Shown in pieces: positions 23,117-34,966 of a DNA stretch of 64,000 nucleotides. Within the stretch, counting starts at the first letter, position 1. Each line of letters opens with the position of its first letter. Source of the stretch: Carposina sasakii (Eukaryota > Arthropoda > Insecta > Lepidoptera > Carposinidae); the NCBI GenBank assembly GCA_014607495.2, contig CP053153.1, positions 10,788,001 to 10,852,000 of the forward strand, read 5' to 3'. The translations under genes were made by a program, and so were the position numbers. The notes beneath the pieces are model-generated. The model did no database searches. It saw only the letters and a list, made by a program, of their open reading frames with translations, and was not told the origin of the DNA.

Positions 23117-23573
23117 AAATCTCAAGATTTTATAAAATTAAAAGAAAATGGAAAAAAATCTTCACCCGAGTGGGAATCGAACCCACGACCACTGCAAACC
23201 GTGCCAGCCGCTATAACAACTAAGCTACAGGGTCAATTACTCGTATGACGAATTTTACCATCTCTTTTCTAAATTACATATTGGCAACGTTATTCTTCAT
23301 CCCGATAGCTATACACTAACCTAATCTCGGCAAACAAAGCTGAATCCCTCAGCACAATGTTTAAAGATGAAACGATTAACCATATCGTAACGGATTATAT
23401 TAATGGAGAAGTGTTTTTATAAATTTATCTTAGTCAAGATTTTATATATTATAAAATTATTAATAAAGAAGATGGAAAAATTCTTCACCCGAGTGGGAAT
23501 CGAACCCACGATCACTGCAAACCGTGCCAGCCGCTATAACCACTAAGCCACCGGGTCTCAAATCTCAAGATTT
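23117..23573 (-). mobile_element. Composite tRNA-derived SINE with two tRNA-like units
   Basis: On the minus strand a tRNA-like unit starts at about 23557 ('gacccggtggcttagtggtt', A box). It continues through 'cgtgggttcgattcccactc' (B box) and 'gggtgaagaattttt' to about 23435. A second unit with the same series lies at about 23240-23131. It is preceded by a roughly 95-bp leader ('gtgtatagctatcgggatga', 'aataacgttgcc') that also precedes the tRNA-like part of the copy at 55262-55496. The 14-bp repeat 'aaatctcaagattt' brackets the pair (23117-23130 and 23560-23573). This could be a target duplication of one dimeric insertion. However, 'tcaagat' is also part of the family's own 3' end, so two adjacent insertions or a tandem remain possible. 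No protein is encoded. Confidence 0.7.
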
Positions 23574-23839
23574 GCCAAAGTGCAGTGACTGTATCGTCTT
23601 TAAATTAACGATTCGCAGTAAAGGTCATCGGTTATTAAAGTGATAAAGAAGTTTTGTCTGTTATATTTACTTTGAACATAATTCTCTGATATTTGGTAAC
23701 TATGTTTACTTGGAATATTGTCCAGTGCTTTTCTTCTTAGAATCTGTATCACAATTTTCCTACATTGTACATTTTGAGATACGAGTACTTCGTAATAACT
23801 GAGAATCAATTCACAGCCTAAACTAAACTTGGAGACCTG

Positions 23840-23967
23840 AAACTTGGAGGGTGTCTTCTTAGAATGATGTAGGCATCCCAGAGTAAAAGGATTCCTCTAA
23901 ATTCCCACGGGAACAGAAATCAATGAGGTTTCTGCTAACGTGGACGAAGTCGCGGGCGTCCACTAGT
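23840..23967 (-). repeat. 'ctagtggacgcccgcgac' repeat, minus-strand copy
   Basis: The minus strand begins 'actagtggacgcccgcgact' at 23967 and continues through 'cgttagcagaaacc' and 'gttcccgtgggaattt' to 'caagtttcaggtc'. It is truncated. Confidence 0.6.
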
Positions 23968-24491
23968 CATTTATTAGTTTTATTACACAAAAGTAGTTAA
24001 TGAAACAATGTGGTGTGACCACAGCTACCGGCTGAGATTAATTAGAGACTGTAGTGAGTGAGTGATGCATGCATTTTCATGCTTATTCATGCCAGTCGGC
24101 ACGCCAACTACTTTTGCTTCTGAAGTAGTTTCGGCATGCTTTTCTTCCAGCTGGATTAAATCATTTTCTACTAATATTGTCATCGAAACGACTATTAATT
24201 ACGACTGTGAAGGAATAAAGTCAGAGTGCAATTGTTGAAGATTGTAGAAGTTGGACATTAAATTTAAAATTCATTCAGTCGCAGAGCAAAGCACTTACTG
24301 AACTTTGCTATACGTAACAGTGAGACTAAGGCTATGGAATGACTTCAAATAGGTATAGTTCAGATTATAGTATCTATTAGTTATCAATAAATAACTGCAC
24401 AGTACGAGTAAGTACCTATATATCAGATGGCAAAATTTATAACAAATTTTACACACGATTAGTTATAGAAAAAATCTACGTAGGTAGGTAA
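23968..24491. other. No recognisable gene
   Basis: AT-rich; nothing supported. Confidence 0.45.
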
Positions 24492-24539
24492 AGATTGGTC
24501 GCCTTGACCGAAATACGGTCGAAGATCATCATCATCATT
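24492..24539 (+). mobile_element. 3' end of the SINE family found intact at 40839-41118
   Basis: 'gattggtcgccttgaccgaa' followed by 'atacggtcgaagatc' equals the minus-strand 3' end of the 40.8-kb SINE with a few substitutions. A short ATC run follows. It is a severely 5'-truncated copy, typical of retroposition. Confidence 0.6.
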
Positions 24540-24770
24540 TTTACAGGTACCTACAAATTAAAAAAAGTATTGAAAATAAATTGATGAGAATTTTGCTGTA
24601 CAGAAATCAACATTCCAAAATGTGGTTAATAAATCCAGATTTTTAATAAAATTCATTCATTTTCAATTCAGTATTCCCTTCATAATTAAAATAGCCGCTG
24701 GTTTTTGTTTAATTAACAAAATTTATTGTGAGGAACACAAATATATTCGAATTATTAGATATACAAAGGC

Positions 24771-25725
24771 AGTACAGCCAACATACGGCTAGAAAGAATG
24801 GGAGCCAGTATTAATATACAGAAAGGTGTAAGACAAGGAGATCCCATGTCCCCGAAGCTCTTTACAGCTGTCCTTGAAGAAATCTTCCGAAACTGGGATC
24901 AACACCGAATATAAATAAACGGGGTACCTATCTCCAACCTACGTTTTGCAGATGACCTGGTATTATTCATGGAAACTCCAACTAACCTCCAATGTATGCT
25001 CACTGAACTGGCAACTGAGAGCAAGAAAACAGGACTTAGTATGAACTTGGATAAAACCAAAATTATTACTCTCAACAAGAAGGAAGAAATCCATGTTGAA
25101 AATGAGATCATCGAATTGTTGTTGAAGAATATATATATTTGGGACAGATCATCTCAACCACAACACAAATGACTAAAGAAGTCCAAAGACGAATCACAAA
25201 CGCTTGGAAGAGATACTGGACCTTAAAAGAGGTAATGAAAAACAAGCAATTTCACATCAAAGTAAAAACGAAAATATTTGAAACCTATCTTGACCTACGG
25301 CTGTCAGACATGGGCACTAACAAACCTACAACTGGAAAAATTGATGGTATGCCAACACAAAATAAGGAACTCATACATAAGAGAAAAAACTAAAATGACA
25401 GAAATTAGTGTGAGAGTTAAAAAACTAAAATAGAGTTGGATAGGCCATATGATCAGGAGACCTGACAAGTGGAGTAAAATAACAACCATCTGGTTCCCCA
25501 AAGAAGGAAAGAGAAAGAGAGGTAGACCCCCAAGGAGATGGGTGGATGCAATAGTAGAGGTTGCCGGGAATACATGGACACGGAAAGCACAGGTTAGGCA
25601 TGAATGGAAACGGCTGGGGGAGGCCTATGCCAAATGGCAAACAGATGAGCAACATTAAATAAAACAAAACTGAATAGATATAAGTTCTTTGTCTGAATAA
25701 ATGGCTTTATTATTATTATTGTATC
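24771..25725 (+). pseudogene. RTE-like LINE reverse transcriptase, decayed, with 3' tail
   Basis: The translated series is ARLERMG-like text (NIRLERMGASINIQ), then KGVRQGDPMSPKLFTAVLEE (palm motif B), then an in-frame stop near 24912. LRFADDLVLF follows (motif C, FADD box, about 24938-24967), then MNLDKTKIITLNKKEE. After a frameshift near 25130 come LGQIISTTTQMTKEVQRRI and NAWKRYW. In yet another frame from 25449 comes a C-terminal RGRPPRRWVDAIVE and GEAYAKWQTDEQH ending at 25658. This order matches RTE-type lepidopteran LINEs. The 3' end is 'aaatggctttattattatta', a TTA-repeat tail shared with the next element. It is 5'-truncated and lacks the endonuclease. Confidence 0.85.
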
Positions 25726-26390
25726 TCTGTTTAAATTCTCGGGACTACAGAGTCCCGGTCCTTTGAGAGGCGTGCATTGGGCCGTGGCCAAGATGTAGAG
25801 GCCCTTTTTAGAGAACTTTTAATATGGTGTGGGATACACATGGCGGATATCATCGCCGACCGCACAATATGATATACCCGGCGATGGTCCCCGCCATATG
25901 CAAGACTATTGGAGTGCAGATCTATGTCATGCGATGGAAACAAAGGTCATGGGCTATGGGGTTGAATGTTGGGTAGGGTTGGGTAACTGGGCTATTGAAG
26001 GAGACTAACGGACGCCTGCCATTACAACCAAGTCTCATAATTGTTTGGTGGCAGGCGGTGACTCGCTTTCATGGGCCCCCTGAAATGGCTGCACGCATGG
26101 AGCGACAAAGGGGGTAACATTTGGTGAGCGGCTAGGGTGGAGGGGTGCCCCTGGACTTTAAACCAAAGCCAACTCGCTACTTACTGACGGGCACGTCCGC
26201 TCTCGGGCTGTTATAGTTCTCGCGACTCCACTCTGCCCGGCCGGCGAAAGCAAGGCAGAGGTGGGGGAACTGTTCTTCGTCAGACCTCACTCCGGCGCCG
26301 GAGATGAGGAACAGGGTCTTCCCCTGGGAGTACTTAAGGTCCGTGAGAACGTTACCTCCCAACAGCTCGCCACAAGCTGCCCTGCGGGCT
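25722..26390 (-). mobile_element. GC-rich 3' part of a LINE-like element, minus strand
   Basis: This block is far more GC-rich than its surroundings. Read on the minus strand it ends 'agagatacaataataataat', a simple-repeat tail that runs into the TTA tail of the + strand LINE at 25707-25720. Minus-strand frames (61 codons at 26177-26362, 70 at 25731-25943) have no recognised domain. The composition and tail suggest the 3' untranslated part of a non-LTR element, but I cannot name the family. Both edges are approximate, and the 5' limit may reach past the TTA repeat at 26392-26408. Confidence 0.5.
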
Positions 26391-27744
26391 TATTATTATT
26401 GTTATTATAACAAATTTTATTCAATAATTTATTGAATAAAAGTAAATTAGTAGATGGCGTGGCAGCGTTAGCCTTAGCCTGGCTCCGACGATGTAAAATA
26501 TTGATGGACGTGTCCGGAATTCGTGCGCTGACATATTTAGGTAGAGTGCCTAGGTATGTCTGTACCACTTAAGGAAGAAGAATCTTTTGGAGGTTTTATT
26601 TAGGGTTCGAAACTGGTTTCCCAGAAATAATGAAATAAAAAAATATAGAAAATGTATGAGAATGTGTTTAAAGTAAGTTAAGTTAAGCTATGGGCGCATG
26701 AGATACCTATTAGTTTATTTAAAACGAAATAAAAGGATTTGTTTAACGTTTAAATAATATTATCCGATTTCATTTAGAACAGTTAATCTAATGGATCATA
26801 AATACTTCAGATACTACATACGTACTTATACAAGAAATGTAATGGTAAACTAGTTCGCGAAGTAATCTCAGATCGCACTTAGCGGTTGTAGTTGACAGCA
26901 GTTATGACAGGCCCCATCGCTGTATTGTCTCCCGCAGCCATTGTCCCTCGGGGCTCCCGGTTAGTTTTAATTAAGTCCCTTTGGCTGTTCATTTCCAATT
27001 GCCACGGTGCGGTCGGTAAATCCATGGTAAATTTTTCAAAGGTTTATGAAGTTAATTTTGTATTCACAAAAAAATCTGTTCCGATGAAACCAGTGCCTTA
27101 TTCAAAATTCATTAAAAAACATATGTAGGATGTATTTACATTATACATATATTATCATGTCGAGAGTTTGGACATTATATGATATTAGAGAAAATTAAGT
27201 ACCGGTTGTAGAACTAACTGTTAAATGTTAAAGTATGAGTATTTAATTAGGGTCAGAGTAGGTACTTTAAGTACATACATTTATTAGTCTGTTTCAGGGC
27301 TTAGATTTAAACCATTAAATAGGTGATGCTACCTTCAGTGTCAGTCATTCATTATCCCTGGGTTCAGGCGTCTACTTAAAAATGGACTTCTTTTCTTATA
27401 GCTGGTAAACGTGCATTATTTTTTTTATTTCTTTTCCCACCGACAAGTCCAGTTCCCGTGATTATATGCGCTAGTCTTATTACCTGTATTTCCCCTGAGA
27501 GGCACCTCATCAATATACCTACTTACTTTACTTACCGATCCGAGTGATATTTTCTATCTTCGTACTACTGTAGGTACCTTCGTTTTTAATCTAGTTTCTT
27601 TGGTCTTATATTGCCTTTTCTAGATCTCGTGGAATGTTTGTTTTTCGTTAATTTCGATGATATTAAAGTTATCGTCTGTAGAGAAGTGAATAAAGTTATA
27701 GTTTGTCTGAATTTATTAATGTTTTTTTTATACTTACGTATACA
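26391..27744. other. TTA microsatellite, then no recognisable gene
   Basis: A short TTA/TTG repeat lies at 26392-26408. A minus-strand 93-codon frame (26287-26568) crosses it and is probably spurious. The remainder is AT-rich with no supported gene. Confidence 0.4.
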
Positions 27745-27826
27745 GGTTGTGTTTCCGAAATGGGTAGACAAAACTGCATAGAGGAGATCCCACTGCCACG
27801 CTTAGCAATTCGGGCTTAGCATGGAA
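27745..27826 (+). repeat. 5' fragment of unnamed 215-bp repeat family
   Basis: 'gtgtttccgaaatgggtaga', 'caaaactgcatagaggagat' and 'cccactgccacgcttagca' follow the family's 5' half with substitutions and a small deletion. Confidence 0.55.
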
Positions 27827-28680
27827 TTTTTTTATTAAATAAATGGGTATAATACAAATTATACGTACCATTGATTGCGACTAAAATTGTTAAGCTTGTT
27901 TTCGTTAAATTCATTTCATGTTAAAAATTGTTTACTAGAAACGATTCAATGGAAAGAGCAGCGAGATGGACAGATAGTGTAAATTTTATGCAAATTCCAT
28001 AAGTAACTAGAGAATTACGGGAATGAAATGAAATTCTGAAAGACGTTAAAGCGTAAAATGAATTCGAAACATTGTCGATGGAGGTGGCGACATTTAACTT
28101 GCTCTTTGAACCAGCCGAGGTGTAATTAAAATAAATATTTGGCACGAAATCCGGGTCGCGGTGGAGATGTTCCCGCCCTTTGAACAAGTTCTTGTTTATG
28201 TTTGCTCATTAAGCAAAATATATAAGTGAAAATTCCGTCTTAATCCGAAGAAACTTTTACGTCACCTGCGCTCTTCGGCGGTCGGAAGCTCTTTCGCTTT
28301 ACTTGAGTTAAAAAGCTGTAAGTTCAGTTAATGTTTATTAAAGGGATTAAAATTGAGATGATGTAAAACTTGATGGACACCAAAAATGTTTTTGGCTAGC
28401 AGTAGGTAACCACACTAGCTGAAAGAAATATGCATAAAACATCAAGAAAAGAAAGTAGTTAGAATTCTTCGTGTACTCTACCTAGTCGATCTTAGAAAAC
28501 TAAGTACAACTTTATCAGAACGGCGTTTGATAGACAAACACGAATTTCTCACATTGTTTCGCTAACTGCACGTCAGCGTCAGTTCTGACCAGCAGCGATT
28601 AGAATTAACTGCCAATCGTCATTCACTTGCGGCACGCACAATTAGGCGCCAGTCGTACACACATTGCCTGGGTAACGAGA
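27827..28680. other. No recognisable gene
   Basis: A minus-strand frame at 27921-28187 (88 codons) has no domain. No exon or repeat boundary was found. Confidence 0.45.
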
Positions 28681-28706
28681 CGCCAAGTCGCAACTAATGG
28701 CCACAC
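28681..28706 (+). repeat. First copy of a duplicated 26-bp motif
   Basis: 'cgccaagtcgcaactaatgg' plus 'ccacac' matches 29138-29163 at 23 of 26 positions. The two are 457 bp apart and no wider similarity links them. The motif contains the homeodomain-type core TAAT. It may be a duplicated regulatory site or a remnant of an unknown repeat. Confidence 0.4.
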
Positions 28707-29137
28707 TGGTCTGGGATCGGTGAACATCGGTTCTGTTTGAGGAACTAGGATACCTCGTCTATATGCTTTGTAGTTGTATGCTTTATTTTCGAGAATGTCT
28801 GGCAAACTGCATGTGTGTTTAAATACGGGTAGGTAATTAGGTTCTCTATTCTCTATGAATGAATTATAGCGTAGTAGTAAATCTAGTAAATCCTTACGTC
28901 TATTTTGAAAGATAACTTAATAACAAAGCAAATATTTTCGTAGAAAATCTGGAATCGTGCGAATTTGTTTAAATAGAATTCTTCTTAGAGTGATCCGGCC
29001 AGGTACCTACTACAAAACAGTTTTTCAATCATGGTGAATGCAACTCCTTTCCTGAACAACGGATCAATATAGATTATTGTAAGATAATGTTTAGATTCGC
29101 TATATAGGTAGGTATACAGTAAAGCATTCAAACCGTT
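28707..29137. other. No recognisable gene
   Basis: AT-rich spacer between the two motif copies; nothing else supported. Confidence 0.4.
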
Positions 29138-29163
29138 CGCCAAGTCACAACTAATGGTAACAC
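29138..29163 (+). repeat. Second copy of the duplicated 26-bp motif
   Basis: 'cgccaagtcacaactaatgg' plus 'taacac' is the partner of 28681-28706, with three substitutions. See that entry. Confidence 0.4.
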
Positions 29164-29383
29164 CCCGTGCTAATGGAGCGGCCGCTGCACATTACTATGA
29201 GCTAACATTGATTATGTACTCCGATAAATTACCCTGACAACCTTGGCGTTTACATGACGCTGCGCTGCATTGCATGTTGGTGACATAATGTATACGGTGT
29301 ACTTAAATTATGCGTTCACGTACCTAAATGTTTCAAGCTATGCCTTTTGATATCAAGTATAATTTCTGCTACTTAACATTACG

Positions 29384-29612
29384 GCCTGTGCTGATGGGGG
29401 ATTTTACTAGAATACATCAGTTGCATCTCTTTTCGTGCCTGTCGTAAGAGTTGACTAAGGAACTCGGGTATTTTCTCAGGCGATAAGCTAGAAACTATCA
29501 CTGATCATTTACATCTGTCCCTGCTATGCTAAATGAGGCCGTGGGATTTCCTTTACGATCCTACAGTTCTTGCTACCCCATTTCGGGAACACATTCGTGT
29601 ACCTATGTGATT
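29384..29612 (-). repeat. Best-preserved copy of unnamed 215-bp repeat family
   Basis: Read on the minus strand from about 29612 it goes 'gtgttcccgaaatggggtag', 'agatgtaaatgatcagtgat', 'cgcctgagaaaatacccgag', 'caactcttacgacaggcac', 'gtattctagtaaaatccccc' and 'atcagcacaggccg'. It matches the + strand copy at 10591-10802 throughout. It is non-coding with no obvious terminal repeats. Confidence 0.65.
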
Positions 29613-31592
29613 TATGTATGTAGCATTACGCTGCTGAACTACATTGACTACGAGGATATTCATGTAAAAATAAATAACGTAGGTAGGTAAGTATAGGCTT
29701 TATATTAACGCAATAAAGTTAGAAGTCATTTCCTTTCTCCCATTGTGTAATATAGGCACTGCACATTTCAGTGCGCGGCATTATGCAAAGTTTTTATTCC
29801 ATTTTCTCACCCCAGCTTCCGCACCTGTACTCGATTTGCTTTTGAAGGCACCCATATTGATCCCGCTTTATTGTTGGAAAATATTTAATTAAATATCTAT
29901 ATTTAAAGGCTATTTTCATCATATTTTCCGTGCTAATTTCGTGTTAGAGTACCAAATATAGTACCTAATAGCTGGATCCCAGGGTTTCTATAATATTACA
30001 TTTATCTTCTGCGTGCCGTGCCGAGCGTTTCATAAAAATCTGAGCTAGATTCAAGCCCCAGTCTAGACTCGGATCATCTAAACTAGACACATTACCACCT
30101 TCAAATTATATTAGCCAGCGCCTATGCTGATTATAAGAAACTCAACTCTACATAGATACTGTCTTGCAAAACAAAAACTAAACTATCTTTCCGAATGTAT
30201 TTGTATTACGTCAGCGTTCTTCCAGGAATATGTTTAAGACAGGAAATGTATTTTCCGAGACTCGGCAATCACATGTATGTACACAGTAAAGTTGATAGGA
30301 CTTAACGGAGATAGGTGAAATCCAAACATTTGCCCGTCTTAGATTTGAGCTTCGTCGTACCCATACGCTTTATCTTCGATTAGTTTCGAATCGAATCCAG
30401 TTTTTCCTGCTCTATCAAGTCATTTTTTGCCGGGGGGCTTAGCTATGAATTGGATAGCGGCTGTGCCATATTTTGTCCATGTTTGAACTACATGGTTATC
30501 TTTTATAGCTGCTGGTTTCCCGTCGACTTGGTCCGAATGGGATACAGAAAAAGGGCACGTCATCGTTTGCAGCGCTTGATATTTGGCATATCTAGATATC
30601 AAGCGCGTACCTACATGTCTATACACCTACTAAACGTTTCCTCTATAATTAAGAGAAACGCTTTTGGTATACACTAACATATATGTATGTATGTACCATT
30701 ACTTATATTAATAGTTAATATCAATTTCGATGATTAATAGAGCGAGTAGCTAGCTAGCTAGCGAGTATACGAGTATAAAAAAATTATTTTCACTTATTTT
30801 TCTGAAACATAAGCCTGATTTCAATCGGATGTGAGTATGTAAAGACCGCGGCTTACTTCGGTACAAGTACCAGACAGTTATTAGGTATTAGGATTTTTTT
30901 GTTTTTCGAAAGGCTAAACAGCGTAAAGTGACATCAATAAAGACATTCCTATAACGGTCCATTGGCAGTGCGAGGTTCAAAAGGAATCGGTGCTAGTAAT
31001 TGCGTTTTATTTCCTTCTTATTTTAATCGTGGAGTGTTCAAAGGTCTGTCATTAATCGCTTTATGAGAGGAAGTGCAGAGAGGAAACACGGTATGAAAAG
31101 TTTAGTAGATCTAAATAAGAATTATGTGTTTTACACTGGTAAATAAGCGCGTTCTTTTCACGTGAAAAATAACATCGAGATTATCGACACTTTGAAGATT
31201 TACGGAAAAAATATGTCGGATGCAATCTACCATATAAATTATCGTACTATGTATGTACTTTGGAATGACTTCGAAAACATACAGTATCTGCTCTAATTAT
31301 TCTAATATCCATATAATTAATCGATCACGTTAACTTCAATGTCTAGAACACAAAGTACCTACTGCCATCTCTACCGAAAAAAAATGTATCAAGGAAAGGG
31401 TGGCTTTCCGCAATACAAGAGGTGTTTCGGCGGCGGTTTTTCACACATTAAAGACGGTCAACTATTCTTCCACCATGGCGCTAGCTTACGAGCATGTTCG
31501 AGCACCACCCTGCGAGCTTGAATTCATTATTGTTTCCGAACCGAGGATGCGCTTCAAAGAAACTGCTGACTGCCGGAGACCGGTAGGTTCGG
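29613..31592. other. No recognisable gene; small AGCT tandem at 30746-30764
   Basis: Overlapping frames at 30420-30677 on both strands look plausible in composition but have no known domain or splice context. 'gtagctagctagctagcgag' is a minor simple repeat. At 31339-31627 there are two more short + strand frames in GC-richer DNA. Confidence 0.4.
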
Positions 31593-31628
31593 TTTATTGC
31601 TCTCGAACGAACTTCGTTCGGCAATAAA
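31593..31628. repeat. Strong short hairpin
   Basis: Arms TTTATTGC + CGAACGAA and TTCGTTCG + GCAATAAA pair perfectly over 16 bp, apart from a 3-nt TCT bulge on the left, with a single-base centre. It sits just after a GC-rich patch. This could be a cruciform-prone palindrome, a foldback remnant or chance. It does not look like a miRNA hairpin, because there is no real loop. Confidence 0.5.
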
Positions 31629-34220
31629 AAGTAAGCAGTTACGGTGTCCCACTTACGTCAAGTGCTTAATCCTACATTTAATTTTATTGGCGGATTTTCA
31701 TCAAACATACATAAAATCACGCGTTTTACGAAGGGTTATGTAAGGCAAAGATCACGGATTCACGACTCTCCTTTTTCTATGGTCCGGACATACCTCTTTC
31801 ACTCTATAGACTTTCATTAACCATTTTTTATTTAATTATTCAAAATATTTCATTAATCTACGTATGTGATTAAATAAAATTTAATATGATTCTGATTAAA
31901 TACGATATTACCTGATTAATAGAGTTAGTAAACCTTCTAAATTCGTATATTTTCTTATGTACGAGTCTGCACGACTAAACAAACATTACTTCAGCTTTCC
32001 TGCCTGTTTTCAAAAAGTATTAATTTCATTCGTTATTTAAAACTTTTTTATTGTTGAGGTTGACTAATAGCTTAGTGCGTACAAAATTCAGCCTCAAGTA
32101 GCTAAGTGATTCTTAATCACCCCACGTCAAAACTTCTTAATGAAAGCTACACAAATACCTCGTGGGCGGCCTCACTGTGTCGAAGAAACGTAGCAGTAAA
32201 TCTTTTTATTTGCATTCTAAGACGCGGCTAAGGCAACTCGGCTTTAATGTTGCGATCAAATGAAAATCGTTGCAGCTTACAGCGATTGCAGATGAATTGC
32301 AGTTACTTTTTTTGCGCCAGTGTGTCTCTTTATAAAGTGTTCCAAAGTTGATACAGGAGGGCCTGGTTTACTCTCTACCACTAATTGTAAATGAATCGAC
32401 AGTCGGCATTGTAATTAAATTTGTCATATATAAAACATTTGTCTGATATAATGCATATTTTTGTGTAATCCATTATTTTGGGGTATTAATTGATGTCCTT
32501 TATTACAAAGTAAACTTTAAACAATTAATATTTAAAGAAAAGGGTAAATTGCATATTATGTACTACTGCAATTAGAAGTCCATGGGCCTACCACGTTTAT
32601 TGAGTTTTAATTAAGCACGTACCGATCCAGAAAGTTTTTATACCAAGAGGATCATGTTAATACTGATTCTTGTGTTTGGTATTTTATAGGGAGTTGGTAG
32701 AAAGTAAACACAGTTTAAATTACAAGATAATTAACCACACATGGATAAATAATCTGTGAGTATTATGCAGTGTTTACAAAGTACGGCGACTATCTTTGTT
32801 AACCGCTTTGTTCTCTAATGGTGCCTTTACACTCTTAGGATTTTGCTGTTTTTCGAGAGCACCAAGGCTGGACGAGTTGAAAGTGCGCGGTATCAAAGGA
32901 GTGTACGCTGAGAGAATTTGATATTTCCCTACGAATTCTTTCTAGCTCTTTCGTTGATCCACTGATCTCAGTTTCGTTTTATTGCATAATTTTTGAAATA
33001 AAATGCGAGAAATACTTTTTATTCTATTACCATTTGTCTGATGCCATGTCTGGTGAACGAAAGAATAGATATTATCTATAGCTACACAAGAAACCGTTTT
33101 CCAAACACCCGCTCTTCGCAGAAAATAATGCCCTCAGTATCGTAATGTAAACTCACGATATTCTCATAACTCGCCTCTGACCGCAATCGTTGTGCTAACT
33201 TATGTAGTCACTTATTCCTGTCGCGAGATAGTGCGAGTGTATACGACTTGGCAGCGATGGGTGCTCGAGACTGCTAGGTGGCGACCCGCCAAGCTTCGGT
33301 CTAGATGCACTTAGCTGTCCGTCCCACGATGAGGTCTCACTTCTTATGTTTATTTTCTACTAATTTATCTTTCAATCTAACGGAAGTATGCAAGTTATTT
33401 AGTTTCTTTCATCATGTTTCTACTGTTGTGTTCAAATGCATTGACTGACTGATTTATTGGTGTAATTGTATGTACTGGAATCAGAAGTCTCTAGTTTCTA
33501 CTGATCTCAATTGTTACTTATAGTAGCATTAGATTGTCAGGTTATTTGGTGCAATGTGTGAACAGTATAGGTAACTAATCCATCTCTAATTTTGTAAAGT
33601 GGTAACATTTAGCGGGACTTGTATAGTGAGTAACACGCTCTAAGGACTAGTTCATATGGCATAATAATCAAGGTAACTTCTGTGTTTTTGTAAACCTCAA
33701 TGTAGCGTACCTGTAAGAAGTGTAAATGCCAGAACAACAGCACTATGTCATTGGTTATATAATTTTCGTTAACGCGATTAAGTTCAAAGTTAACAACTCG
33801 CACTAAGCACTCAGAGAATTTTACTAGAGGATTTGCGGTATACGAAGTAAGAGTTTTAGCAGGCAGGCAGTGGCGAACGTTCTCCTTATCCTTTGCTTAA
33901 TTTCATCGGAACTTAAATTGCAAAGCGTCGAACCACATGCCTAAATTGAGAAGATATGCACTTAACTTTTGGATTGGGCAATATTCTTTCCATCCCACCC
34001 TGCTCCTCTGTTTCAGTGAATCCTACTTGGCTTTGATGGTGTGGCATTTTTTGCCAACTTACTCACAGCATCAGGGTCGTTTAATTTCTTCTGTCCTAAA
34101 AGGTGCTAAATATTTTTGTTGTAAGTTTTATGATTTTAAGATGAAACTTTAGCGTCCAAATGCTACTAGACATGAAACTTGAAAATTTGGTGCTTTTCAT
34201 AATAACATATAAGTATTCAG
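31629..34220. other. No recognisable gene
   Basis: Long AT-rich, intron-like stretch. A possible exon at 34013-34102 has a good acceptor but a poor donor and was not called. No TE family was recognised. Confidence 0.4.
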
Positions 34221-34245
34221 TCGCTGACATGAACGAGTCCTAACC

Positions 34246-34268
34246 ATGGAGCCAGGCACATTGCACTG
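34246..34268 (+). CDS. Candidate short first coding exon (alternative start)
   Basis: 'taaccatggagcc' gives a good start context (ACCATGG). The ATG at 34246 begins MEPGTLH and is followed two bases later by a strong donor ('ctg' then 'gtgagtag'). The leftover TG is phase 2. The exon at 38116 begins with a single G before its open frame, so joining makes TGG (Trp) and reads straight on. An in-frame TGA at 34225-34227 shows the frame is closed upstream, which fits a first exon. 'attcagtcgc' at 34215-34224 resembles an insect initiator, but no other promoter signal is visible. The phase match could be chance (one in three), so this is a hypothesis. Confidence 0.25.
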
Positions 34269-34966
34269 GTGAGTAGGAGGAATTTAATTCGGAGCCTGCT
34301 TGTTGCCAACGGCTGAGCCGGTGACATGGCGTTACGTATACGCGCACCTATTTTTCGTCGCATTTTATATCCTACGGATTTTATTGTATCTTCCGAATTT
34401 TAGTGTATCGCCTCTTTAAGAATTGGTATTGTGTTTTATATGGGCTTGTTTAGATAGGTTTTACTATGAATTAGTTATGAAATTAGGTAATATTAAAACG
34501 CCCAAAGACATTAGTAGCTTAGTTGTCTTTTTTTATTTAACGATTTAGTTTGTTTAATTTAACCTAACCTAAATAATTAACCAGACAATGTGCTATTAGA
34601 GCCTAAATTACCTCCCCATAAAACCCTTACTATTTAGAATGCTTAGTCGTTTTGTAATACGCCACATACAATATGCTTTTGACATACATACCTAATCAGT
34701 TTGGTCCAAACAATATTTGTTGTGTGTTCAGTATTATGATCAAACAAGTCAAACAGACCTCTTGATACAATGGACAAAAGAAATTCAAATGATACAGAGG
34801 TGAGGTGTATCCTGTTTCTTTACCGGAGGAACGTTCGTATTTCCTGATATCTGCAATCGGACACTTCAAGTCCGACTAGAGACGATTTCTAAATCACCGC
34901 ATGCTCTATCTTATTATATGTATAGGTATTTCCGCAGTGCTCTGTACCCACTGTCTGTTTATTAAT
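34269..34966. other. No recognisable gene
   Basis: AT-rich. A dimer of the insect telomere word (cctaacctaa, about 34561-34570) is too short to mean anything. Confidence 0.45.

Noticed and set aside
30420..30677. Overlapping 68- and 75-codon frames with protein-like composition
   Set aside because: They overlap on opposite strands, neither has splice, promoter or domain support, and the minus frame is interrupted just downstream.
34013..34102. Exon candidate after 'cctctgtttcag'
   Set aside because: The only donor (gtgcta) is weak and the peptide is unremarkable.
34561..34570. Interstitial insect telomere repeat
   Set aside because: Only two CCTAA units; expected by chance.
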